A stretch of 23,261 nt of DNA from JAVDCA01 sp036491235. GTDB lineage: Bacteria > Pseudomonadota > Alphaproteobacteria > Rhizobiales > Xanthobacteraceae. The stretch spans positions 1-23,261 of the forward strand of contig DASXCK010000262.1 of assembly GCA_036491235.1 (NCBI GenBank), written 5' to 3'. Positions 7,816 through 14,858 of this stretch are shown piece by piece; within the stretch, counting starts at the first letter, position 1, and every line of letters begins with the position of its first letter. A program made the translations under genes and the position numbers. Under the pieces are notes generated by a model, which searched no databases, was not told where the DNA came from, and saw only the letters and a program-made list of their open reading frames with translations.

Positions 7816-8936
7816 GGATGCGCATGAAGATGCGCGCCAGGATCCGTACCTGGCTTCTTCCAGCAGCCTTGCCGCTTGCGGCCGGGCTCGGCGGCGCGCC
7901 TGCGTGCGCGCAGGCACCGATGCAACTCACGCCGCCCGCGAGCGCGGCCAAACCCGCGCGTCCGGCCCGTGAACCTGTTGCCCATGTGCACGCGACCGCG
8001 CCGAAGCGGGTGAAATCGACGACGGTGCGGCCCACGGCGCAACCCCCGACGCCGCCCGCGCCGCCTGCCACCCCGGGACACGAGCCCGATCTCGCCTACG
8101 GCGCCTATCAGCGCGGCTACTACCTGACCGCGTTTGCGGAAGCGACCAAGCGCGTCAACGAGAAGAGCGATCCCAAGTCGATGACGCTGATCGCCGAACT
8201 CTACGCCAATGGGCTCGGCGTGCCGAACAGCGACGCCGAGGCGGTCAAATGGTATTCGCTCGCGGCCGAGCACGGCGACCCCGACGCCATGTTCGCGCTC
8301 GCCATGTTCCGCCTCGGCGGCCGTGGTGGCCCGCGCGATCCCGCCGCGGCCACCCGCCTGCTCGAGCAGGCCGCGAAGCTCGGTCACGCCGCCGCGGCCT
8401 ACGACCTCGGGCTCCTCTACCTCGAGGGGCAGCAGTTCGCGCAGGACATCCCGCATGCCGCCCAGATGTTCGAGCAGGCTGCGAAAGCCGGGAACCCGGA
8501 AGCCCAGTACGCGCTCGCGACGCTCTACAAGGACGGTCGGGGCGTGCCGCAAAGCACACCGGAGGCAACCCGCTTGATGGGGCTCGCCGCGCGGGCGGAT
8601 CTGCTCGACGCCCAGGTCGAATACGCCATCGCGCTGTTCAACGGCACCGGCGTCGCCAAGGACGAGAAGGGCGCCGTCGCGCTGCTGCGCAAGGCGGCAC
8701 TGCGCGGCAGCCCGATCGCCCAGGATCGCCTGGCGCGCGTGCTCGCCACCGGCCGCGGCGTGTCGGCGCCCGATCCCGTGCAGGCGACCAAATGGCATCT
8801 CGTCGCCAAGGCGGCCGGCGCGAACGATATCTTCCTTGACGATTTCGTGACGCGGCAGACGCCCGAGACCCGCGCGGCCGCCGAGAAGGCCGCCAAGCCC
8901 TGGCTCGACGCCATCAAGCAGCAGGGCCGCTCGTAG
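7812..8936 (+). CDS. Exported Sel1-repeat protein
   Basis: The gene encodes 374 residues and overlaps the thiE-like gene by four bases. The N-terminus has several Lys/Arg residues, a hydrophobic core LLPAALPLAAGLGG and an ACAQA cleavage site near residue 34, so it is probably periplasmic. Residues 36-95 are Pro/Ala-rich and low complexity. From about residue 97 to 345 there are roughly six to seven Sel1-type helical repeats with the pattern A-LY--G-GV--D--EA--WY--AA--G---A, for example IAELYANGLGVPNSDAEAVK. Sel1 proteins act as protein-interaction scaffolds; partner and role are unknown. Confidence 0.85.
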   Translation: MRMRMKMRARIRTWLLPAALPLAAGLGGAPACAQAPMQLTPPASAAKPARPAREPVAHVHATAPKRVKSTTVRPTAQPPTPPAPPATPGHEPDLAYGAYQRGYYLTAFAEATKRVNEKSDPKSMTLIAELYANGLGVPNSDAEAVKWYSLAAEHGDPDAMFALAMFRLGGRGGPRDPAAATRLLEQAAKLGHAAAAYDLGLLYLEGQQFAQDIPHAAQMFEQAAKAGNPEAQYALATLYKDGRGVPQSTPEATRLMGLAARADLLDAQVEYAIALFNGTGVAKDEKGAVALLRKAALRGSPIAQDRLARVLATGRGVSAPDPVQATKWHLVAKAAGANDIFLDDFVTRQTPETRAAAEKAAKPWLDAIKQQGRS

Positions 8937-8962
8937 GCCCCTTGTCCGCTGCGCCAATCGGC

Positions 8963-9442
8963 CTATCCGGCCTTGAGCCCCCTGACCTCGGCGAATCCGA
9001 GGGCATAGGCGGCGCGTCCGTCGCCATAGATGAAGCGCAGACGGCGCCGGCGCGTCACCATCTTCGCCGGCAGGGGATCGTAGCGGAAGGTTTCCCCGCC
9101 GAGATGCGGCATCACGCTGCCGACGTCGGTGACGGCGTCCACCTCGACCCGAAGCAGAGCGAGCCGCGCGCCGTCCTGCGCCGTCGCCTCGAACGGCACC
9201 TGGGCGAGGCGCAGGAAGCTGGTCGGATCGGCGGCACCCGCAAAGCCTTCGACGAAGGCCGTCTCGACCAGGTCGAGATCGGGCTCGACATGGTCGTCGG
9301 CGCCGTGGTCCTGCGCTGCGTCGAGATGCGGCCGCTGCCACTGCACCACCCGCTGCGGCGCTCCCGCATGGTTGTGGCCCGGCCCGAAAAGGACCCCGCC
9401 GCCGCCGAAATCATGATGGTGATGATCGTGCCCGCGATGCAT
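8963..9442 (-). CDS. Small His-rich protein in the guanidine operon, candidate metal chaperone
   Basis: The gene encodes 159 residues. The start ATG at 9442 has GGGAG nine bases upstream and lies 22 bases after the ureohydrolase stop, so it is the last gene of the operon. The first 25 residues hold eight histidines (positions 2, 5, 7-10, 23, 25), with further ones at 39, 46 and 51. No cysteine occurs anywhere. After the His tract comes an acidic stretch (EPDLDLVET), then a probably beta-rich domain with RLALLRVEVDAVTDVGS and a basic patch TRRRRLRF. I do not recognise the C-terminal domain. His tracts of this kind occur in nickel-handling proteins such as UreE, HypB and SlyD. As the neighbouring enzyme family is nickel-dependent, metal storage or delivery is a reasonable inference but unproven. 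Confidence 0.75.
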   Translation of the reverse strand: MHRGHDHHHHDFGGGGVLFGPGHNHAGAPQRVVQWQRPHLDAAQDHGADDHVEPDLDLVETAFVEGFAGAADPTSFLRLAQVPFEATAQDGARLALLRVEVDAVTDVGSVMPHLGGETFRYDPLPAKMVTRRRRLRFIYGDGRAAYALGFAEVRGLKAG

Positions 9443-9464
9443 GGAGTACTCCCGTGGCGCAGTT

Positions 9465-10673
9465 TCAGTAGCTGACCGGCTTGTCGATGATCGCCTTGTG
9501 GGCGCCGAGCTTGCCGTGCGCGATCATCGAGCCGAGCGCCTCGACGACGACACGCACGCCGAACAGCGCCGTGATGTCCGACGTGTCGTAGGGTGGCGAG
9601 ACCTCGACAACCTCGAGGCCGCACAGGCCTTGCGCCGCCACGAGGCCGAGCAGCTTGAGCGCCTCGCGCGGCAGGAAGCCGCCGGGCTCCGGCCAGCCGG
9701 TGCCGGGCACGAAGCCGCAGTCGACCGAGTCGACGTCGAACGAGATATAGACCGCGTCGGCGTCCTTCCACGCGAGGTCGAGCGCGATCTCGGCGGTCTT
9801 GTCGAGCCCGAGCTTCTCGATGTCCGCGATCGTCAGCACGTTGGTGCCCCGCTTGCGCGCTTCCTGCACGCCGAGGCGCGGCACCTGCCAGCCGCCGATG
9901 CCGAGCTGCACCAAATTGACGGCGGGCACGTTCGGCAGGTTGGTCGCCCAGTACCACGGCGTCGTATGCATGCGCTCGTCGAGATCCTTCTCCTGGATGT
10001 CGATGTGCCGATCGAAGTGCACGATGCCGATGCGCTTCGAGGTGCACTGCGCGATGCCGCGCACGCAGGGAAAGCCGATCGAATGATCGCCGCCGAGCAT
10101 TAGCGGCAGCGCGCCGGAGGAAAAGACGTGCGCGACGCCGCGCGAGATTTGATCGAAGCTCTTCTCCAGGTTCGCGGGAATCGTGAACACGTCGCCCGCG
10201 TCGCACAGCGTCATCTGCTCGCGCAGGTCGACCCCGAGCTCGTAGTTGTAGGGCGTGTAGAGCGCCGAGATGCGGCGGATGCCCTGCGGCCCGAAGCGCG
10301 TGCCGGGCCGGTAGGTCGTGCCTGAATCGAACGGAATGCCGATCACGGCGGCATCGTACCTGCCGACGTCCTTGACGTTCTCGACATAGGGCGCCTTCAG
10401 GAACGTGTTGATGCCGGCGAAATGCGGCAGCTCGCCGCGCGCGAAGGTCGGGATCGTCTTGTCGGTGAGGCAGTCGGCGCCGGGCAGCCCCATGTCGAGG
10501 GCCCATTGCTGCTCCTTGCGCCAGCCCGCTTCGGCGAGGCGGCCTTCCGCCTCGATCGACTTCCAGCCCTGGGTCGCCAGCCTGTCGAAGTCGGGATGAT
10601 GCCGGCGCAGCCGCGTCGGCGCCGGGAAAAGCCCGGCCCGGCGGCTGCGGCGGGTGAACGGATCGAGCGTCAT
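9465..10673 (-). CDS. gdmH: Ureohydrolase, probable guanidine hydrolase (would be annotated as agmatinase)
   Basis: The gene encodes 402 residues; its ATG overlaps the ATPase stop as ATGA. The arginase/agmatinase fold is clear: metal ligands in GGDHS (H197), HFDRHID (D221, H223, D225) and SFDVD (D313, D315), and the end motif EVSPPYD. Agmatinases normally carry HFDAHxD and a substrate loop GTGTPxxGG; here they are FDRHID and GTGWPEPGG (324-332, Trp327). The protein also has an extended N-terminus of about 100 residues and is longer than agmatinases (about 300). As I recall them, these are features of cyanobacterial nickel-dependent guanidine hydrolase, which converts guanidine to urea and ammonia. 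The guanidine-I riboswitch in front of the operon and the linked importer support this over agmatine as substrate. Confidence 0.85.
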   Translation of the reverse strand: MTLDPFTRRSRRAGLFPAPTRLRRHHPDFDRLATQGWKSIEAEGRLAEAGWRKEQQWALDMGLPGADCLTDKTIPTFARGELPHFAGINTFLKAPYVENVKDVGRYDAAVIGIPFDSGTTYRPGTRFGPQGIRRISALYTPYNYELGVDLREQMTLCDAGDVFTIPANLEKSFDQISRGVAHVFSSGALPLMLGGDHSIGFPCVRGIAQCTSKRIGIVHFDRHIDIQEKDLDERMHTTPWYWATNLPNVPAVNLVQLGIGGWQVPRLGVQEARKRGTNVLTIADIEKLGLDKTAEIALDLAWKDADAVYISFDVDSVDCGFVPGTGWPEPGGFLPREALKLLGLVAAQGLCGLEVVEVSPPYDTSDITALFGVRVVVEALGSMIAHGKLGAHKAIIDKPVSY

Positions 10674-11470
10674 TGGGCGTCTCCTTGTTGTCGGCTTGCG
10701 CTGCCGTTTGCGTCGATCGGCCGGCTGAAGCGCAGTAGGGGCACCGGCGTGTCGCGCGTGAGATCGAGGTCGTAGGTGATGACGGCGCCGAAACGGCCGG
10801 GCGCCTGCGGATCGCGCCGCCAGCGGTCGAGCGCGATCAGCCGCGTGGCGAGACCGAACGCCTCCTTGATGTCGTGCGTCACCAGGATCACGGTCATCTT
10901 GTGCTGCTGCCACAGCGGCGCGATCAGCGCATGCATCTGCGCGCGCGTGCCGGGATCGAGCGCACCGAACGGCTCGTCGAGCAGCAGCACGCGCGGCTCG
11001 CGCGCGAGCGCCTGCGCGATGGCGAGCCGCTGCTGCATGCCGCCCGACAGCGCGCTAGGGTATTTGTCGCCATGGGCGCCGAGACCGACCGCCTCGATCA
11101 ACGCCCTGCTCTTCTCGATCGCCGCTCGCCGCGCCGCGCCGGCGAGTCGCGCCAGGATCTTGCTCGCCGCGAACTCGAAGCCGACCAGCACGTTGCCGAG
11201 CACCGTGAGGTGGGGAAACACCGAATAGCGCTGGAATACGACGCCACGGTCGGGGCCGGGCTCGGGCGGCAGCGGCGCGCCGTCGAGCAGGATCCGTCCG
11301 CGCGTCGGCGGCTCCTGGCCGAGGATCAGGCGCAGGAACGTGCTCTTGCCGGCGCCCGAGGGACCGACCACCGACAGGAACGTGCCGGACGCGATTTCCA
11401 GGTTGATGCGCTCGAGCACGATCTGGTCGCCGTACTCGACCCAGACGTCGCGCACCGAGATTGCGCTCAT
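10670..11470 (-). CDS. ABC transporter ATPase (nitrate/taurine type), probable guanidine importer
   Basis: The gene encodes 266 residues from ATG 11470, which overlaps the permease stop by one base (TGATG). Walker A is GPSGAGKS (36-43), Q-loop in VVFQRYSVFP, signature LSGGMQQRLAIAQAL (141-155), Walker B LLLDEP (162-167) and the switch histidine in VTHDIKEAF (H199). This is the NrtD/SsuB/TauB class. The open frame reaching upstream to 12400 lies over the permease gene and is spurious. Coupling to the ureohydrolase by ATGA overlap points to shared function. In other bacteria, close relatives sit with urea carboxylase/guanidine carboxylase genes. Confidence 0.92.
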   Translation of the reverse strand: MSAISVRDVWVEYGDQIVLERINLEIASGTFLSVVGPSGAGKSTFLRLILGQEPPTRGRILLDGAPLPPEPGPDRGVVFQRYSVFPHLTVLGNVLVGFEFAASKILARLAGAARRAAIEKSRALIEAVGLGAHGDKYPSALSGGMQQRLAIAQALAREPRVLLLDEPFGALDPGTRAQMHALIAPLWQQHKMTVILVTHDIKEAFGLATRLIALDRWRRDPQAPGRFGAVITYDLDLTRDTPVPLLRFSRPIDANGSASRQQGDAQ

Positions 11471-12279
11471 CAGCGCCGTTCCTCGACATACGCCCACGGA
11501 AAGCCGCGGCGCGCGAGCGTGAACAGCGCATAGTCCATGGCGAAGGCGATCAGCGTGATCCAGGCCACGTAGGGCAGGATCACGTCCATCGAGAGATAGC
11601 GGCGCACCAGGAAGATGCGATAGCCGAGGCCGACGTCGGCGGCGATCGCCTCGGCCGATATGAGAAAAAGGAACGCGGGACCGAGCTGGAGGCGGACCGA
11701 TTCGATCAGCCGCGGCATGATCTGCGGCAGCACCACGCGGATCGCCACCTGCCAGGTCGAGGCGCCGAGCGACTGCGCCTTCACCATCTGCTCGCGCGGC
11801 AAGCTCGTGACCTTGAGCGTGAGGTCGCGGATCAGGCAGGGCGTGACGCCGAACACGATGAGCACGACCTTCGACAACTCGCCGAGGCCGAAGACGATGA
11901 ACAGGATGGGCAGCACGGCCATCGGTGGAACCATCGACAGCACAGCGACGAGCGTGCCGAGGCTCGAGTCGACGGTCGGGATGAGGCCGAGCGCGAGCCC
12001 GAAGCAGAGACCCGCCAGCGTCGCGACCCCGAGCCCGATGGCGAGTCGCCGCAGGCTCGCCGCGGTATCGACCCACAGCACGACCTCTCCGGTGCGCCGG
12101 TCGGGCTTGAATGCAAGGTGGCGCGACGTCTGCGCCATCTCGGCGACGGGCGGCAGTAGCTTGTCGTCGGGATTCGCGGCGCGGCGCTCCGCCGAGCCCA
12201 CCACGTAAAGCATGGCGATGAGCACGAACGGGATGAAGGCGAGGAGCATCCGGCCGCCCCGCTGCGGCACGATATTCAT
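11470..12279 (-). CDS. ABC transporter permease, probable guanidine importer
   Basis: The gene encodes 269 residues. A first membrane segment at about residues 11-28 is followed by a 40-50 residue non-membrane stretch containing DKLLPPVAEM. Five further hydrophobic segments form the BPD_transp_1 domain. The ATPase-coupling EAA-type loop is EQMVKAQSLGASTWQVAIRV onward (163-187, including LPQIMPRL). The family is the NrtB/SsuC/TauC type. The ribosome-binding site before ATG 12279 is weak; Met11 is an alternative start. It is separated from the binding-protein gene by 166 bases holding a strong hairpin. Confidence 0.9.
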   Translation of the reverse strand: MNIVPQRGGRMLLAFIPFVLIAMLYVVGSAERRAANPDDKLLPPVAEMAQTSRHLAFKPDRRTGEVVLWVDTAASLRRLAIGLGVATLAGLCFGLALGLIPTVDSSLGTLVAVLSMVPPMAVLPILFIVFGLGELSKVVLIVFGVTPCLIRDLTLKVTSLPREQMVKAQSLGASTWQVAIRVVLPQIMPRLIESVRLQLGPAFLFLISAEAIAADVGLGYRIFLVRRYLSMDVILPYVAWITLIAFAMDYALFTLARRGFPWAYVEERR

Positions 12280-12347
12280 GACCCGGCGAATTGTTTGAGG
12301 CCCTCCTGAACCCCTCGTCTTTCATGCCCCCGTCGTCGCGAGAGCCC

Positions 12348-12398
12348 GGGTGAGGGTCGCGGTCGAACCCCCATCGCGTCGACCGCGATCCCCCACCC
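12348..12398 (-). repeat. Long hairpin between binding-protein and permease genes
   Basis: GGTCGCGGTCGA (12355-12366) pairs with TCGACCGCGATC (12379-12390) with one G-U type mismatch, and flanking GGGT/ACCC extends the stem. It fills the only sizeable gap in the operon. Hairpins here commonly protect the upstream message and reduce read-through, giving more binding protein than permease. No T-run was seen, so it is not an intrinsic terminator. Confidence 0.5.
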
Positions 12399-12445
12399 AC
12401 GCGCGCCCTCCCCCAGGAGGAGCGAGCTGACCGAACGCTTGCCGG

Positions 12446-13543
12446 CTAGACCTTTCCGTCCGCCGCCATCTTCATGTAGGTCGGGTCGAACCGCAGCTTC
12501 ACGTTGGTCTTGAGGCCGAGCACCTTGCCACCCGGCAGAGCGATGCCGACCGCATCCTTCGACGTCACCTTCTCACCGAGCAGGTTGTGCTCGAAGCAGA
12601 AAGTGCGCACAAGATTCATGATCTTGGGCATCTCGCCTCCGGTCATGAAACCCAGCGCATCCTTCGGCGTGTAGAACATGCGCGTCGTCTTGAGCTGCGC
12701 TTCGAAGCCGGCGAGATCGGTGCCGGAGAGCTTCGCCATCGCCTCGCGGGCCGTCTTGCCCTTCTCGCCCGGGTCCTTCATCAGCGCGATCGTCTCGTAC
12801 CAGATGCCGACCAGCGCCTTACCGAGATCGGGATTGTCCTTCAGCGTCTGGGTGTTCACCACCATGAGATCCTCGATCTCGCCGGGGATCTTGCTCGAAT
12901 CGAACACCTCGGTGGCGCCCGGCTCCTTCTTCACCTCCATGAGCTGCGGATTCCACGTCACCACCGCGGTCGAGTCCTTCGACTTGAAGGCGGCGACGAT
13001 GTCGGCATCGGACGTGTTGGCCGTCTTGATGTCGGCTTCCTTGAGCTTCACGGTCGAGAGCGCGCGCGCCAGCAGGTAGTGCGAGACCGAGAGTTCGACG
13101 ATGTTGATCTTGCGGCCCTTGATGTCGGCGAGCGCCTTGGCGTTCTTGAGCACGATGCCGTCGTTGCCGTTGGAGAAGTCGCCCATGATGATGGCGGACG
13201 AGTCGACGCCGCCGGCGGCCGGGATCGTCAGCGCGTCCATGTTGGTGACGGTGACGCCGTCGAACTTGCCGGCGGTGTACTGGTTGATCGACTCGACGTA
13301 GTCGTTGATCTGCGTGACGTTGATCTTGATGCCGTATTTGTCGCCCCACTTCTTCACGATGCCGGCGTCGACCGCATAGGGCCACGGCATCCAACCGACG
13401 TAGATTGTCCAGGCGATGTTGAATTCCTTCTTGGCGGCGGCCGTCGCCGGCGAGAGGCTGCTCGCCGCAAACACGGCGGCGACACACAGTCCGGTGAGAA
13501 GGCGAGTGAATGGCATGGCGACGAGTCTGGAGAGAAATCTCAT
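12446..13543 (-). CDS. Periplasmic substrate-binding protein, probable guanidine importer
   Basis: The gene encodes 365 residues. The start is ATG 13543, with GAGGG eight bases upstream; an in-frame ATG at 13651 lies inside the riboswitch and cannot be the start. A signal peptide is visible (basic MRFLSRL, hydrophobic core LLTGLCVAAVFAA, cleavage near ATAAAKK). The mature protein begins FNIAWTIYVGWMPWPYAVDA and continues INDYVESINQYTAGKFDGVT, matching the binding-protein family often named putative urea ABC transporter and linked to urea carboxylase regions. That family is now associated with guanidine use. Two clusters of aromatic residues (YVGWMPWPY) could help bind a small planar cation; this is inference. 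It is the first gene of the operon. Confidence 0.9.
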   Translation of the reverse strand: MRFLSRLVAMPFTRLLTGLCVAAVFAASSLSPATAAAKKEFNIAWTIYVGWMPWPYAVDAGIVKKWGDKYGIKINVTQINDYVESINQYTAGKFDGVTVTNMDALTIPAAGGVDSSAIIMGDFSNGNDGIVLKNAKALADIKGRKINIVELSVSHYLLARALSTVKLKEADIKTANTSDADIVAAFKSKDSTAVVTWNPQLMEVKKEPGATEVFDSSKIPGEIEDLMVVNTQTLKDNPDLGKALVGIWYETIALMKDPGEKGKTAREAMAKLSGTDLAGFEAQLKTTRMFYTPKDALGFMTGGEMPKIMNLVRTFCFEHNLLGEKVTSKDAVGIALPGGKVLGLKTNVKLRFDPTYMKMAADGKV

Positions 13544-13564
13544 GGCGCAACCCTCGTTGTCTGT

Positions 13565-13612
13565 CCGATCTGATCGGGTCGAGGATTGGCGAGAACCATC
13601 GACGCCAATCCT
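13565..13612 (-). promoter_or_regulatory. Candidate riboswitch expression platform (two hairpins in the 5' leader)
   Basis: Directly 3' of the aptamer on the minus strand, AGGATTGGCG and CGCCAATCCT (forward positions 13582-13591 and 13603-13612) form a perfect 10-bp stem with an 11-base loop. It is followed by CCGATC/GATCGG (13565-13577). No U-run follows, so control by intrinsic termination is not evident. Rho-dependent termination or masking of the GAGGG ribosome-binding site (13551-13555) are alternatives. Confidence 0.5.
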
Positions 13613-13620
13613 GGCGACCG

Positions 13621-13722
13621 AGGCCTCCCGGGCTTTTGTCCCGCCGTGCACCCGGGGCGGTACGTGCCCGGGCGGCAGCTCTCGGACCAGTCACTCCGTT
13701 GAGGGAGCCGGAACCCTAGCCA
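13621..13722 (-). promoter_or_regulatory. Guanidine-I (ykkC) riboswitch aptamer
   Basis: Read on the minus strand, the leader contains in order CTAGGGTTCCG, GACTGGTCCGAGAGC, a variable GC-rich stem (GCCCGGG ... CCCCGGG) and CACGGCGGGACAAAAGCC followed by CGGGAGG. These are the highly conserved blocks of the ykkC subtype 1 class, in correct order and spacing. The class senses free guanidine and turns expression on. The 3' end of the aptamer is about 80 bases before the binding-protein start. The downstream importer and ureohydrolase agree with guanidine as ligand rather than the ppGpp or PRPP of ykkC subtype 2. Confidence 0.95.
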
Positions 13723-13741
13723 CCAACTCTGGCTTCGACAT

Positions 13742-13758
13742 AGCAATTGCCGTGCCAG
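13742..13758 (-). promoter_or_regulatory. Sigma-54 (RpoN) type -24/-12 promoter of the guanidine operon
   Basis: On the minus strand the sequence is CTGGCACGGCAATTGCT, a full match to the sigma-54 consensus YTGGCACG-N4-TTGCW with the required 10 bases between the GG and GC pairs. The expected transcript start is about 12 bases downstream (near 13732), placing it about 10 bases before the aptamer. Sigma-54 promoters need an activator, and NtrC is the obvious candidate for a nitrogen-source operon. I saw no convincing NtrC site upstream; a weak TGCC-N9-GGCA dyad lies at 13798-13814. Confidence 0.85.
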
Positions 13759-13880
13759 CGAAAATCATGTGGCGGGCCATGCAGCGGCGGGGCCGGGTGC
13801 CCGTTTCGACGGCAAGCCGGCCCAATCGGTAGGCGCGGCGGGGTGGCGCCCGCGGGCCGAGCCGTGTAAGCAGCGCGCCC

Positions 13881-14678
13881 ATGCTGCGCTCCGCCCTCCT
13901 CAACGTCATGATCGCGGCCGCCCGCAAGGCTGCGCGCGGCCTCAAGCGCGACTTCGGCGAGGTCGAGAAGCTGCAGGTCTCGCTCAAGGGCCCGGCCAAC
14001 TTCGTTTCCGCCGCCGACCACCGCGCCGAGGAAGTGCTGCGCGCCGAGCTCGCCAGGGTGCGGCCCGGCTACGGCTTCCTCGGCGAGGAAAGCGGCCGCC
14101 ACGAGGGGGCCGACAAGACCCATTGCTGGATTGTCGACCCGCTCGACGGCACCACCAATTTCCTGCACGGCATCCCGCAATTCGCCATCTCGATCGCGCT
14201 CGAGCGCGAGGGCACGATCGTCGCGGGCGTCATCTATAATCCGGCCAACGAAGAGCTGTTCATCGCCGAGCGCGGCAAGGGCGCGTTCCTCAACGACCAG
14301 CGTCTGCGCGTCGCGGCCCGCCGCCGCCTCGCCGAGGCGGTCATCGCCTGCGGCCTGCCGCATCTCGGCCGCGGCGATCTGGCGTTGTTTCGCCAGGAGT
14401 TCGCCGCCGTGCAGGAGAAGGTCGCGGGGGTGCGCCGCTTCGGCGCGGCCGCGCTCGATCTCGCCTGGGTCGCGGCCGGGCGGCTCGACGCGTACTGGGA
14501 GCGCAACCTGTCGCCGTGGGACATGGCGGCCGGCCTGCTCATGGTGCGCGAGGCAGGCGGGTTCGTCAGCGACCTCGAAGGCCGCGAGGAGATTTTTGGC
14601 AAAGGCGAGGTCATCGCCGGCAACGAGACCATGCAGCGCGAGCTGCTGGCGCTGATCCGGGCAGCCGCCCGCGCCTGA
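13881..14678 (+). CDS. suhB: Inositol monophosphatase family protein
   Basis: The gene encodes 265 residues of the Mg-dependent, Li-sensitive phosphatase fold (IMPase/SuhB). Metal-binding motifs are GEES (68-71), WIVDPLDGTTNFLHGIPQFA (83-102) and WDMAAG (213-218), all intact. The family hydrolyses inositol phosphates or related sugar phosphates, and SuhB also has a role in rRNA transcription antitermination in enteric bacteria. It is divergent from the guanidine operon, and the two share the 158 bases at 13723-13880. The ribosome-binding site before 13881 is weak; Met10 is an alternative start. Confidence 0.9.
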   Translation: MLRSALLNVMIAAARKAARGLKRDFGEVEKLQVSLKGPANFVSAADHRAEEVLRAELARVRPGYGFLGEESGRHEGADKTHCWIVDPLDGTTNFLHGIPQFAISIALEREGTIVAGVIYNPANEELFIAERGKGAFLNDQRLRVAARRRLAEAVIACGLPHLGRGDLALFRQEFAAVQEKVAGVRRFGAAALDLAWVAAGRLDAYWERNLSPWDMAAGLLMVREAGGFVSDLEGREEIFGKGEVIAGNETMQRELLALIRAAARA

Positions 14679-14858
14679 GCGGACGGGCGGCGGCATCATG
14701 ATGCGGCCATCACGTCAGGTTACCTTTCGCCGTGGCTGTGCCATATTTACGTGAGCGTTAGGTGCTCCGGCGCGGACTTCCGCTCACCGCGCGCGCCGTA
14801 GCCTGTTGCGTCGAGGGCCGAAGCGACGCGCAAACGCCCGGTGACCTGCGGAACGACC

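Noticed and set aside
7671..9341. 556-residue open frame on the minus strand
   Set aside because: Antisense to the thiE-like and Sel1 genes and covering most of the His-rich gene in another frame; composition is Arg/Gly-rich as expected of a high-GC shadow.
9465..10673. Agmatinase (speB) as the product name
   Set aside because: The substrate loop and metal motif differ from agmatinase and the operon carries a guanidine-I riboswitch.
12587..13573. 328-residue plus-strand open frame
   Set aside because: Antisense to the binding-protein gene, with a biased low-complexity composition.
13544..13651. 108-base N-terminal extension of the binding-protein gene to ATG 13651
   Set aside because: It lies inside the riboswitch aptamer, is not signal-peptide-like, and the ATG at 13543 has a good ribosome-binding site and starts a signal peptide.
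13798..13814. NtrC binding site (TGCC-N9-GGCA dyad)
   Set aside because: Only about seven positions fit the NtrC consensus, and it is closer to the promoter than usual; kept as a remark only.
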